NCBI GenBank assembly: GCA_016291725.1
Contig: JAEEYJ010000185.1
Location: forward strand, 1-29,446
DNA length: 29,446 bases
Direction: 5' to 3'
From: Solobacterium sp.
GTDB taxonomy: Bacteria; Bacillota_I; Bacilli_A; Erysipelotrichales; Erysipelotrichaceae
Shown: piece by piece, positions 7,364 to 15,072 of the stretch
Numbering within the stretch: the first letter of the stretch is position 1
Layout: each line of letters opens with the position of its first letter
Position numbers and translations under genes: made by a program
Notes under the pieces: model-generated
Seen by the model: only the letters and a program-made list of their open reading frames with translations
The model's database searches: none
What the model was told of the DNA's origin: nothing

Positions 7364-8257
7364 TCACACATTCACGGATGTACGCCGGCTGACCAGCAGG
7401 TTGATGACCGTAATGGTCAGGACGATCATGAAGAGGATCAAGGCTGCAGCAGACGCATAGGACGGATAGCCGCCGCTGTCTCCGTACAGCATATCGTAGA
7501 CAAAGCCGACAATCGTATTCATACCGGCTGCGTTCAGATTGGTGCCGAAGATGGCGACTTCATCCGCATAGGCTTTGAAGGCCCCGATAAAGCCGGTAAT
7601 GACCAGATAGAAGATCATAGGGGAAATCATGGGCAGGGTGATTCTGCGGAAAATCCTGCCCCGGGAAGCGCCGTCCACTTTGGCGGCCTTGTACAGCACC
7701 GGATCCACGGACGCCAGCGCGCTGGTCAGAATCAGTATTTTGAAGGGAAGGACCACCCACACGGTATAGAAGCTCATGACAAAGATCTTCGCCCAGTAGG
7801 GCCCTTCGATGAAATCTACGCTCTGCCCGCCGAAGAAATTGATGAGCAGGTTGATGAACCCATCGGAATACGGCGTCTTCTTGAACAGGATCATGAACAC
7901 CAGGCCGACTGCGAGGGTGTTGGTCACATACGGCAGAAAGAAGATGGTCTGGAAGAGTTCCTTGAACTTCGGAATGGAGTGCAGTCCCAGCGAGATCAGC
8001 AGGGCAATGCCGGTGGAAAGGGGCACGGTAATAATGACCAGGATGAAGGTATTCTTCAGAGCCTGCAGGAAATAAGGATCCCGCAGGACATAGGCATAGT
8101 TGTACAGACCGACACCGAAGAAGGTCTGGGAGGCGGAATTATAGCCTTCCTCTACGGAATAGACCAGAACATCGAACAGGGGATAGACCATGAAGATGCT
8201 GAGGAAGACCAGCGCCGGCAGCAGATACAGCCAGGGTTTTACACTTGCTTTGCCCAT
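7364..8257 (-). CDS. Carbohydrate ABC transporter permease, MalF/UgpA type
   Basis: 297 residues with six membrane segments. The start, KPWLYLLPALVFLSIFMVYP, and the EAA loop DPVLYKAAKVDGASRGRIFR near residue 200 identify the MalF-like half of a CUT1 importer. The periplasmic-type insertion seen in MalF of enterobacteria is absent, as usual for Gram-positive versions. The ATG follows the ATPase stop codon after one base, and its ribosome binding site (GAAAGGG) lies inside the end of the ATPase gene, so the two are translationally linked. Confidence 0.94.
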   Translation of the reverse strand: MGKASVKPWLYLLPALVFLSIFMVYPLFDVLVYSVEEGYNSASQTFFGVGLYNYAYVLRDPYFLQALKNTFILVIITVPLSTGIALLISLGLHSIPKFKELFQTIFFLPYVTNTLAVGLVFMILFKKTPYSDGFINLLINFFGGQSVDFIEGPYWAKIFVMSFYTVWVVLPFKILILTSALASVDPVLYKAAKVDGASRGRIFRRITLPMISPMIFYLVITGFIGAFKAYADEVAIFGTNLNAAGMNTIVGFVYDMLYGDSGGYPSYASAAALILFMIVLTITVINLLVSRRTSVNV

Positions 8258-8258
8258 A

Positions 8259-9353
8259 TCAGTACCGGACCCTTTCTCCTGTATCGGGGCGGAACAGATG
8301 CACCTTGGCAGGCTTCAGAGTAAGCCGTACCGTTCCGGAATCCCGCTTCACGACGGTATCGGAAGGCACGATGGCCCGCACCGTATCTCCCCGGAACTTC
8401 GGATGCCGGCAGATCAGGGTTGTATCCCGGCCCATGACTTCCACCCGGTCCATCTCCATGGAGAACGGACCGTCCGCATCCAGTACAAAGCCCTCCGGAC
8501 GGATGCCGACGGTTACTTCCTGGTCCGGGATGCCGGGGGTCTCCAGCAAGCGTTCCTCGCCGATGTACAGCGCACAGTCCCGGATCTGTCCGCTGAAAAC
8601 GTTGATTGCCGGCGTTCCCAGGAACATCGCAACAAACAGGTTGATGGGATCATCGTAGACTTCCTGCGGCATACCGGTCTGCTGCAGAACACCGGCGGAC
8701 ATGACAACGATTTCATCGGAGATGCTCATGGCTTCTTCCTGGTCATGGGTAACGAAGACGGTCGTGATGCCCGTCTCCTTCTGGATGCGGCGGATTTCCT
8801 CCCTTGTCTGCAGACGAAGACGCGCATCGAGATTGGAGAGGGGCTCATCCAGCAGAAGCACTCTCGGCCGTTTGACCAGCGCTCTTGCGATGGCTACACG
8901 CTGCTGCTGGCCGCCGGAGAGCTCTCCGGGCTTCCGGTCCATCAATTGATCGATCTGCACCAGACGGGCTGCTTCTTCTGCTTTGGCATTCATCACATCC
9001 TTGCTCAGCCGTTCCTTTCCCTTCAGGTTTTCCAGCGGGAACAGAATGTTCTGCAGAACGGTCAGATGAGGATACAGCGCATAGCTCTGGAACACCATGC
9101 CCACACCGCGGTTCTCCGGAGGGAGCTCCGTTACGTCGTCCTCTCCGAAGAAGATACGGCCGGATGTCGGAGGCTCCAGACCGCAGATCATGTTCAGCAG
9201 GGTGCTCTTCCCACATCCGGACGGTCCGAGCAGACCGATGAGCTTGCCGTCAGGGATGGTAAAGTCGAAATCGTTGACAGCGGTTACGAAACCACCGGCT
9301 TTTTTGTTCTTGTTGGGGAACTCCTTTGTCAGATGGGTCAAACGGATTTTCAT
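8259..9353 (-). CDS. ABC transporter ATPase, MalK/UgpC type
   Basis: 364 residues. The nucleotide-binding domain shows Walker A GPSGCGKST (43-51), Q-loop Gln89, signature LSGGQQQ (145-151), Walker B VLLLDE (165-170) and switch His203. A C-terminal TOBE/MOP-like regulatory domain (about 235-364) is typical of the MalK/MsmK/UgpC group that drives sugar and glycerol-phosphate importers. ATG 9353 is preferred over GTG 9362 because AAGGAG lies ten bases from the ATG but only one from the GTG. It is the first gene of a four-gene operon (ATPase, two permeases, receptor). Having the ATPase first is less common than having it last or unlinked. A single extended -10 promoter lies just upstream. Confidence 0.95.
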   Translation of the reverse strand: MKIRLTHLTKEFPNKNKKAGGFVTAVNDFDFTIPDGKLIGLLGPSGCGKSTLLNMICGLEPPTSGRIFFGEDDVTELPPENRGVGMVFQSYALYPHLTVLQNILFPLENLKGKERLSKDVMNAKAEEAARLVQIDQLMDRKPGELSGGQQQRVAIARALVKRPRVLLLDEPLSNLDARLRLQTREEIRRIQKETGITTVFVTHDQEEAMSISDEIVVMSAGVLQQTGMPQEVYDDPINLFVAMFLGTPAINVFSGQIRDCALYIGEERLLETPGIPDQEVTVGIRPEGFVLDADGPFSMEMDRVEVMGRDTTLICRHPKFRGDTVRAIVPSDTVVKRDSGTVRLTLKPAKVHLFRPDTGERVRY

Positions 9354-9367
9354 AAGCCGCACACTCC

Positions 9368-9391
9368 TTGTAACTACGTTTCATTGTAACA
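9368..9391 (-). promoter_or_regulatory. Extended -10 promoter and direct repeat before the ABC operon
   Basis: On the minus strand TGTTACAAT (9383-9391) is an extended -10 box. GTTACAA occurs twice in direct orientation (9384-9390 and 9368-9374), 16 bases apart, the second copy overlapping the AAGGAG ribosome binding site. No good -35 is visible. The repeat spacing is about one and a half helical turns, so the two copies would not face the same side of the helix. Confidence 0.45.
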
Positions 9392-9435
9392 TGCAGAAAA
9401 CCCGGCGCAGCATCCACGGCGGTGAATGCTGAACA

Positions 9436-9462
9436 AAAGAAGCTGCACAGAGCAGCTTCTTT
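9436..9462 (-). terminator. Intrinsic terminator of the C69 dipeptidase gene
   Basis: A perfect 11-bp stem (AAAGAAGCTGC with GCAGCTTCTTT) closes a five-base loop and is followed on the minus strand by TGTTC after the T-rich stem arm. It begins 27 bases past the stop at 9489. Confidence 0.92.
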
Positions 9463-9488
9463 CAGAAGAATCAGAAGATTCAGCCGGA

Positions 9489-10970
9489 TCAGTCGTACTT
9501 GTCCTCACGGATCCGCCGGTTGGCCATATAGTCGATCAGATCCAGTGTGTAGTCAAGAACGTTCTGCGCCTGCGCAGCGGTGTAGTCCGCCAGGAACTTC
9601 TTCGCAGCTTCCGGATCGGTTTCCTTGAGCGCAGCGTAGGTCTTATCGATGGCAGGCAGCTCAGCGTCCCACTTCTTCTCGATCTCGGCAATGCGCTCAC
9701 TGATGAGCGTATGCGTGAAGCGGTAGTTCAGGTCGGTGAACCACTGCACCGTCTTGAAGATCCACCACGCCTTGGTAGGATCATATTTCATCTCGTCCTC
9801 GCCGGCATCGAAATGGGATCCCTTCGCAGCAACGGTATTCAGATGCTCATACGCGTGCGGGATCTTCGCCAGCGCGAGCGGATACCACGGTGTGAACGGA
9901 GAAATGCAGGGTTTCGGCAGCGCTCTGTACATCTTCGTATCAATTGGATCATCAGCGAAGTCGAAGATCATACTCTCAACCGTAACGTTGTTGCAGATGG
10001 TATTTACGGTACGGTAGCCTCTGTGCGGATTGAGCTTTCCGCCTTCGGTATGGTCCATCTCCATGCCTTCATAGTGGAAGCGGAGCACTTTCTTCACATC
10101 GTCGATCGTATACTTGCGGGTTGCCTTGGCAGAGAATCTCTTGATCTTCTCTTCCGGGATCATCTCGCCTGTCAGCAGATACCAGGCGCCCTGTGCACGG
10201 TGTACGTTGGCATACTGGTTCTCGCCGAACTGATAGGCTGCCGCAAAGTCGAAGTCGCTGTAATCGCCTTCCTTCGCCGGTGTATACCAGCCTGCTTCGA
10301 TGGCGTGCGTGACCAGGCCAGGGGAGACGATGAAGTTGTCATGATCATCAAAGTCGATCTCGTGGATTGTGAAGTGGTTCGGCATGTAGTAGACTTCATC
10401 ATCGCCGATCCTGCGGGCTACCGCGTTGAATCCCTTCGGGACCTGCAGCGCCCAGGCTTCGTTCTTGTCCGCGATGTGATAGGTGCGGGCGGAGACGTAG
10501 CCGAACTTCTCGATGAGCTCCATCGCGACTTCAACACCGTGGCGCGCGCTGGTAGCCCGTTCCGCGATCAGTGTGCGCAGTGCGTAGGCCAGGCCGTAGG
10601 CTTCCCGGTTGTCTGCTTTGCCTTCATAGATGTCCTTGCTCGGACGGCAGGAGTCTGTCGCAACAGCGACACCGTACTCATTGATGAAGCAGTCCGCAAA
10701 GGAGATTCCGCCCAGGCACTTAACATCTGTCCAGAAATACGCGGCTGTTTCAGGAACCTGCGGAATGACTGCCTTGCCATCATCGAAGACAATCATTTCC
10801 CCCTCTTTATGCTTGAGGTGAGGAACCAGATGAGCCTGTACGTAGCATTCTTCGTCGTCTTCGTTGTGGCCGAGGATGACTCTGCCGGTCGCGGATGCGT
10901 TCTTGCCGATGATGACCGTACTGCAGCTGCCGCGGTCGACGTGTCTGTAATTGCCGTAGATCTTTTTCAT
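9489..10970 (-). CDS. C69-family dipeptidase
   Basis: 493 residues. The pattern GSCSTVIIGKNASATGRVILGHNEDDE near the N terminus places the family's nucleophile at Cys16, and the later motifs GFNAVARRIGDDEVYYMPNHF and RTVNTICNNVTVES are typical of the U34/C69 dipeptidases (PepD-like), N-terminal-nucleophile enzymes that split dipeptides. There is no signal peptide. Fifteen residues precede Cys16, so either a short propeptide is removed or the enzyme is made as a precursor. ATG 10970 has GGAAGGAA at good spacing; a 29-codon upstream extension is rejected for lack of a binding site. It follows the alpha/beta hydrolase gene with an 83-base gap and no visible promoter or terminator, so both may share a transcript. 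Confidence 0.92.
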   Translation of the reverse strand: MKKIYGNYRHVDRGSCSTVIIGKNASATGRVILGHNEDDEECYVQAHLVPHLKHKEGEMIVFDDGKAVIPQVPETAAYFWTDVKCLGGISFADCFINEYGVAVATDSCRPSKDIYEGKADNREAYGLAYALRTLIAERATSARHGVEVAMELIEKFGYVSARTYHIADKNEAWALQVPKGFNAVARRIGDDEVYYMPNHFTIHEIDFDDHDNFIVSPGLVTHAIEAGWYTPAKEGDYSDFDFAAAYQFGENQYANVHRAQGAWYLLTGEMIPEEKIKRFSAKATRKYTIDDVKKVLRFHYEGMEMDHTEGGKLNPHRGYRTVNTICNNVTVESMIFDFADDPIDTKMYRALPKPCISPFTPWYPLALAKIPHAYEHLNTVAAKGSHFDAGEDEMKYDPTKAWWIFKTVQWFTDLNYRFTHTLISERIAEIEKKWDAELPAIDKTYAALKETDPEAAKKFLADYTAAQAQNVLDYTLDLIDYMANRRIREDKYD

Positions 10971-11053
10971 ACTATTCCTTCCTTTCCCGGAAACTGACCG
11001 GTGCCGGAGGCACTGCCAGCTGTAGGTCGGTGCAGACAGAGATCCGGAATGAA

Positions 11054-11977
11054 TCAAAGGCAGGAATCCAGGAAATCGATGATATCCATTTCCACGACGT
11101 CCTTGAGGTCGGCGTAGTTGTGGATCTCATGACGATAACCGCTGTAGAGGTGGGTCTTTACATTGTGTCCGCTGTCAATCAGCCAGTTGGACACCTGATA
11201 GACACCGGTGCCGAAGGAACCGACCGGGTCCTGGTCGCCGGCAATATTGAAGATCGGCAGGTCTGTGGGAACCTTCTTTGCCCACTCCGGACCGGTGATG
11301 TCTTCCATCATCTGCTGGAAATACAGCCAGGAACGGTTGGAAACCGGCTTGGTGAAGGCGTCGAACGGGTCAGCCGCATGATCCTTCTGAACATACGGAT
11401 CGTGGCAGATCCACTCGTTTCCGAGGGTAACACCTTCCTCAATGCGGGAGAACATCCAGCCCATCATTGCACCGCCGAGGGTAGGATCTGCACCTTCAGG
11501 ATCGGTTTCCGCGGCTTTCTTCACCAGCTCGATGCTGGCAGGATCGCCGGACCAGACACCTGCAGTACCGCAGATGACAGCTCCGTCCAGATCCTCACCG
11601 TACCGGGACATGTACATCCTGGTGATGAAGGAGCCCATGCTGTGTCCGAACATGAAGTACGGAACATCCGGGAACATGTCCTTGACGATGTCATGCAGGC
11701 GCTTCTCGTCTTCAACCATGACGGTATATCCTTTGCCGCCCCAGTCGCCCCATTTATCATTCTCCAGCGCTGTCTTGCCGTGGCCGACATGGTCGTCCGC
11801 CGCAACGATGTAGCCGGCTTCCATGAAGGATGTAATCATGTGCAGATAACGGCGTGAATGCTCTCCGAAGCCGTGGATGAGCTGGATGATGCCTTCCGGT
11901 TCACAGGCAGGAACGTAGACCCATCCATAGACAGTATCCCGTTCGTTGAATGATGAAAACTTGATCTCGTGAAGCAT
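11054..11977 (-). CDS. Alpha/beta hydrolase, monoacylglycerol lipase/S33-like
   Basis: 307 residues of the serine aminopeptidase/monoacylglycerol lipase group. Seen motifs are HGFGEHSRRYLHM (oxyanion region, near 35-47), the nucleophile elbow GHSMGS with Ser113, a probable acid at Asp248 or Asp250 (AGDQDPVG) and a probable catalytic His283 (YRHEIHN). No signal peptide. The most likely substrates are monoacylglycerols or other small esters; peptidase activity is possible but unproven. AAGGAGG lies seven bases before ATG 11977; the 28-codon extension upstream runs through the promoter and is rejected. An extended -10 promoter lies 39 bases upstream of the start. Confidence 0.9.
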   Translation of the reverse strand: MLHEIKFSSFNERDTVYGWVYVPACEPEGIIQLIHGFGEHSRRYLHMITSFMEAGYIVAADDHVGHGKTALENDKWGDWGGKGYTVMVEDEKRLHDIVKDMFPDVPYFMFGHSMGSFITRMYMSRYGEDLDGAVICGTAGVWSGDPASIELVKKAAETDPEGADPTLGGAMMGWMFSRIEEGVTLGNEWICHDPYVQKDHAADPFDAFTKPVSNRSWLYFQQMMEDITGPEWAKKVPTDLPIFNIAGDQDPVGSFGTGVYQVSNWLIDSGHNVKTHLYSGYRHEIHNYADLKDVVEMDIIDFLDSCL

Positions 11978-12015
11978 ACATTGACCTCCTTGTATATCAG
12001 TGTTCTCTTGATTCC

Positions 12016-12024
12016 ATTCTACCA
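12016..12024 (-). promoter_or_regulatory. Extended -10 promoter of the alpha/beta hydrolase
   Basis: The minus-strand sequence TGGTAGAAT is an extended -10 box, placed between the upstream terminator and the AAGGAGG site of the hydrolase. No good -35 is seen. The same nine bases occur before the M42 peptidase gene. Confidence 0.55.
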
Positions 12025-12039
12025 TACCGGCACACAGAA

Positions 12040-12062
12040 AATGCACAGCATGGCTGTGCATT
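12040..12062 (-). terminator. Intrinsic terminator overlapping the stop of the 115-residue gene
   Basis: A perfect 10-bp stem, AATGCACAGC with GCTGTGCATT, closes a three-base loop and is followed on the minus strand by TTCTGTG. It overlaps the last base of the stop codon at 12062. Confidence 0.85.
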
Positions 12063-12409
12063 CAGTTCTGTAACAATTGTTTGATCTGCAGCTGCTTCAG
12101 TTCATCCAGAAAAGGATCGTGGAATTTCAGGCTGCTGCACTGGTTTTCCGCCAGTCTGCCGATATGCCGGTTCATAAGATCCGACAGGTCCAGCACCGCG
12201 TTTCCGGCAGAACCGGAACGACGGAAAGCCGAAAGAATCACCTGCAGCATCTTCCGCTCTGTTTCTTCATCCACAGGCACAGTATGAAGCACCAGGAGCA
12301 GGGTGTCATCATCCTCAAAAAAGACTTCGTAGCCTTCCCTGAGATATCCCTGTTCTGCCGTACGGCGCATCCAGGGCTCCGCACGGTACAGCAAAGCATA
12401 CTTGTTCAT
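12062..12409 (-). CDS. Hypothetical protein, 115 residues
   Basis: I do not recognise this protein. It is soluble, begins MNKYALLYRAEPWMRRTAEQ and has alternating acidic and hydrophobic segments (YEVFFEDDDTLLLVLHTVP) and a Leu/Gln-rich C terminus (DELKQLQIKQLLQN). Coding is supported by an open frame between two tidy terminators and gene-like composition. ATG 12409 is preferred: the alternative TTG at 12457 would place the terminator of the preceding acetyltransferase gene inside the coding region. No good ribosome binding site is visible (CAGAGACG only), and only about 20 bases separate that terminator from the ATG, so transcription probably depends on read-through. Confidence 0.6.
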   Translation of the reverse strand: MNKYALLYRAEPWMRRTAEQGYLREGYEVFFEDDDTLLLVLHTVPVDEETERKMLQVILSAFRRSGSAGNAVLDLSDLMNRHIGRLAENQCSSLKFHDPFLDELKQLQIKQLLQN

Positions 12410-12426
12410 CGTCTCTGTACAGCACA

Positions 12427-12451
12427 GAAAAGCACCTTCCGGATGCTTTTC
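12427..12451 (-). terminator. Weak intrinsic terminator at the end of the GNAT gene
   Basis: Stem GAAAAGCATCC with GGTGCTTTTC (one bulged T) and a GGAA loop overlaps the stop codon of the acetyltransferase. The T-run is short (TTTTCTGTG), so it may be leaky, which would let the next gene be transcribed. Confidence 0.65.
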
Positions 12452-12944
12452 AGTCAATCCCTACCGTTTTGCTGCGGTATTCCATAATCGTAGTGTCCTG
12501 CCAGACACCGAACGCGTCCCGGGCAATCTTCTCGCGCGTACCGACGAGCCGCCAGCCGGCTTTCTCGCACATCCGGATACTGGCCTTGTTGGAAGAGAAG
12601 ATATGGCCGTAGAAGGTCCAGATGCCGTTTTTCTCGCCTTCCTCCATCTCCGCTTTCAGCAATGCGGTACCGACACCGCCTGCCCGGTATCCATCCCGGA
12701 TGTACAGGCTGACTTCCGCGACACCGCTGTAGTGCGGTCTGGATGACGTGGGGGAGAGGGCAGCCCAGCCGATCAGAAGACTTCCTTCATAGGCACCGAC
12801 CCTTGCAAACGGATGATGCCCCTTGTCCCACTCCTCCACGGACGGGACCGTTCTTGTAAAGGTGCTCCTGCCCGTTTCGACACCCTGGGCATAGATTTCC
12901 AGCACCTGGGGAATATCGGAATACGGAATGTTCCGGATCTCCAT
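12450..12944 (-). CDS. GNAT acetyltransferase, phosphinothricin acetyltransferase-like
   Basis: 164 residues of the PAT/Bar/MnaT branch of GNAT enzymes. The N terminus MEIRNIPYSDIPQVLEIYAQGV, the GRSTFTRTVPSVEEW segment and the acetyl-CoA loop RAGGVGTALL are family-like; FYGHIFSSNKASIRMCEKAGWR is the typical C-terminal core. It would transfer acetyl from acetyl-CoA to the amino group of small molecules, such as methionine derivatives or related amino acids; substrate not readable. The first residues overlap the YkvA gene: TGATG, sharing one base, with AAAGGAAG eleven bases upstream inside that gene, so the two are translationally coupled. Confidence 0.88.
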   Translation of the reverse strand: MEIRNIPYSDIPQVLEIYAQGVETGRSTFTRTVPSVEEWDKGHHPFARVGAYEGSLLIGWAALSPTSSRPHYSGVAEVSLYIRDGYRAGGVGTALLKAEMEEGEKNGIWTFYGHIFSSNKASIRMCEKAGWRLVGTREKIARDAFGVWQDTTIMEYRSKTVGID

Positions 12945-13354
12945 CAGGCTTCTGCTTCCTTTGCCTTCTTCCACTCCAGATAGGCCTTCAGATCCGGTTC
13001 GGACAGTTTCAGCGCCGCCGCGATGACGGCCAGATCATCCAGCGCACCGATCAGCGGAATGCTGTCACTGATCAGATCCTTGCGCTTGATGAGATACAGC
13101 AGCGCACTGACCAGTATCGCCGCGGTCTTCGGAGAGATTCCGGTATATTCCTTCTTTGCGTAGCTCTTCACCATCTGAAGCGTGGTCCGGAAATCCGCGG
13201 ACGCTGTATTGAGCACCGGTGTTTCCTCGATCTTTGTCTGTACTTTCGTCATCAGGTCATTCAGCTGATCATTGTTCTTGATGAGGGCAGATGCCTGATC
13301 GATGCCGCTGTCAATGATTTCCTTTGCCTTGTCCAGGCTTACGACTGTATCCAT
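12944..13354 (-). CDS. YkvA-like DUF1232 protein
   Basis: 136 residues. Residues about 70-122 match DUF1232 (VKSYAKKEYTGISPKTAAIL, LISDSIPLIGALDDLAV), with the typical SDSIPLIGxLDDLAV turn seen in B. subtilis YkvA. The segment around TAAILVSALLYLI and IGALDDLAVIAAAL is hydrophobic and may associate with the membrane. The N-terminal 60 residues are helical and charged. ATG 13354 has GGAGGTAAT six bases upstream. A -10 TATAAT (minus strand) at 13376-13381 serves it; it is divergent from the MuiA-like gene. Function unknown. Confidence 0.85.
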   Translation of the reverse strand: MDTVVSLDKAKEIIDSGIDQASALIKNNDQLNDLMTKVQTKIEETPVLNTASADFRTTLQMVKSYAKKEYTGISPKTAAILVSALLYLIKRKDLISDSIPLIGALDDLAVIAAALKLSEPDLKAYLEWKKAKEAEA

Positions 13355-13375
13355 GGTATTACCTCCGTCAGCTTC

Positions 13376-13381
13376 ATTATA
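13376..13381 (-). promoter_or_regulatory. -10 box of the YkvA-GNAT operon
   Basis: Perfect TATAAT on the minus strand, 21 bases before ATG 13354, with a poor -35. It is back to back with the extended -10 of the plus-strand MuiA-like gene at 13422-13430. Confidence 0.5.
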
Positions 13382-13421
13382 CTGCAGAATGAACGGACAG
13401 ATGTTTTTCAAACACCATACC

Positions 13422-13430
13422 TGCTAAAAT
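13422..13430 (+). promoter_or_regulatory. Extended -10 promoter of the MuiA-pepV operon
   Basis: TGCTAAAAT fits an extended -10 (TGnTAnAAT). The start ATG follows 37 bases later, preceded by GGAGG. The -35 is T-rich (GTTTTT at 16 bases) but not consensus. Confidence 0.5.
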
Positions 13431-13467
13431 GAATCTGTAGACAAACAACAGGAAACGGAGGTCAAAC

Positions 13468-15060
13468 ATGCAAAGAGTAAAGACTACGGCCGGAGCGGTG
13501 CAGATCTACCGCAGCGGCGCAGACGTGACCCGCACCGGAAGGACGGAGCTGGCCGGGGGAGTGAATGAACTGGAGATCATGGGACTGTCCAACAGTGCTG
13601 TGATCGATACTGTTAAACTGTTCTTTCCTGCCGGGATCCAGCTGGCGGATATCCGCTTCCGCCACGGTGCAGATGAAGAAGACGATGACCGGGAATCGGT
13701 AAAGATCCGGGAACGGATCGCAGACCTGCAGAAGAAGACGGAAGTACTGGAACTGCAGGCAGAGCTCTGGAAGGAGAACGGTTCCTTCAGCGGTACAGCA
13801 AAGCCGGATCTGGCGGAAGTAGAGCACTATATTGAAAAGCTTCCCGAGCGGTTGAACGGTCTGTACGAGGAAGTCAACAGCCTCAAGAAGGAGATCAAGC
13901 TCCAGCAGAGAGCGCTCAAGGAAGCGGACAGACTGGAGAACCTGCCGGTGATTACCGCGGTGCTGGACGCACCTGGGGCAGGAACCTATGACTTCGAGGT
14001 ACAGTACCATGAACAGGCTGCAAGCTGGGCACCGGTGTATGAAGTACATACGGATGCCGAAGGACCGCTGACCCTGAAGGTGCGCGCAAGGCTCTTCCAG
14101 CATACCGGAGAAGACTGGGAAGCAGTAAAGACATCGCTGCTGACAAGCACACCGTCAGGCGGCAGCCTGCCCGTGCTGGATCCTGTGTATCTGAACTTCA
14201 GAACAGCAGTGCAGTCATCGGGAAGCGTACGCCGAAGCTCTGCAAAGATGATGCGGAACATGGTGTATGAAGAAGCGATGGAAGACGCAGCACCGATGAT
14301 GATGGGAGCGATGGCCGGCACAGCACAGCTGCAGCGTATAGAGACAAGCACGGCTGAAACGGAAAGCAGCGATACGCTGACGGAATACAGCCTGCCGGGC
14401 ACAAAGACCATTACAGCCGGTACTAAGGGCACTATGGCGGACCTGCTTGAATACCAGCTGCCGGCAGAGTATGCCGTGTCTGCCGTGCCGAAGATGGATG
14501 TACGGGCGTATCTTGCCGCAAAGGTAAAGACCCAGGATCTGCCGGAGGATATCCACGGCACGGCAGGCATTTACCTCAATGGTGTCTATGCCGGAGAAAC
14601 AGATATCACAGCAGACCTGACCAAGGATACCCTGGATATCCCGCTCGGCAAGGAAGAAGGCATCCAGGTCAGCCGTACAGAGAAGAAGCGGAAGACATCC
14701 GAAGCCATGCTCAAGAACCAGCGTACAACCGAGTATGCCTATGAACTGAAGATCACCAACGGAAAAACCAAGGAAACAGAGATTACGGTAACGGATCAGA
14801 TCCCGGTTTCCCAGGACAAGACCATTGTTGTTGAGGCTGTAGACAAAGACGGTGCGGCGTTCAAGGAAGAAACCGGCATCCTGACATGGAAGCTGAAGCT
14901 GGAACCGAAGGAAACAAAGACTCTGAACCTGGCGTACAAAGTCAGCTGGCCGAAGGACAAAACACTGGAAGAAACCCACAATGTACCGTTCTGTCCGGAA
15001 TGCGGTGCAAGAACCTACGGCCAGAAATACTGCCCGGAATGCGGAGCGAAAATCTATTAA
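13468..15060 (+). CDS. MuiA-like DUF4140/DUF4139 protein with C-terminal zinc ribbon
   Basis: 530 residues. The N-terminal part (1-110) resembles the DUF4140 domain: VQIYRSGADVTRTGRTELAGGVNELEI. A coiled coil follows (about 70-155, with KIRERIADLQKK and EVNSLKKEIKLQQRALKEAD). The DUF4139 domain spans about 160-500, with YEVQYHEQAASWAPVYEV-like sequence near 175 and EYAYELKITNGKTKETEITVTDQIPVS near 430. This architecture is that of the mucoidy inhibitor A (MuiA) family, whose function is unknown. Here no signal peptide is present. The last 23 residues form a zinc ribbon, CPEC-x9-CPEC (Cys509, 512, 522, 525), not usual for the family. GGAGG lies six bases before the ATG. The stop codon is within the ribosome binding site of pepV, so both are coupled. 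Confidence 0.85.
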   Translation: MQRVKTTAGAVQIYRSGADVTRTGRTELAGGVNELEIMGLSNSAVIDTVKLFFPAGIQLADIRFRHGADEEDDDRESVKIRERIADLQKKTEVLELQAELWKENGSFSGTAKPDLAEVEHYIEKLPERLNGLYEEVNSLKKEIKLQQRALKEADRLENLPVITAVLDAPGAGTYDFEVQYHEQAASWAPVYEVHTDAEGPLTLKVRARLFQHTGEDWEAVKTSLLTSTPSGGSLPVLDPVYLNFRTAVQSSGSVRRSSAKMMRNMVYEEAMEDAAPMMMGAMAGTAQLQRIETSTAETESSDTLTEYSLPGTKTITAGTKGTMADLLEYQLPAEYAVSAVPKMDVRAYLAAKVKTQDLPEDIHGTAGIYLNGVYAGETDITADLTKDTLDIPLGKEEGIQVSRTEKKRKTSEAMLKNQRTTEYAYELKITNGKTKETEITVTDQIPVSQDKTIVVEAVDKDGAAFKEETGILTWKLKLEPKETKTLNLAYKVSWPKDKTLEETHNVPFCPECGARTYGQKYCPECGAKIY

Positions 15061-15072
15061 GGAGGAAGGGTT

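Noticed and set aside
9426..10997. 523-codon plus-strand open frame opposite the C69 dipeptidase
   Set aside because: Antisense to a well-supported gene and begins before that gene's terminator; no motif or ribosome binding site.
10985..11020. GC-rich hairpin between the alpha/beta hydrolase and the C69 dipeptidase as a terminator
   Set aside because: The stem is imperfect and no T-run follows on the minus strand, so termination is not supported.
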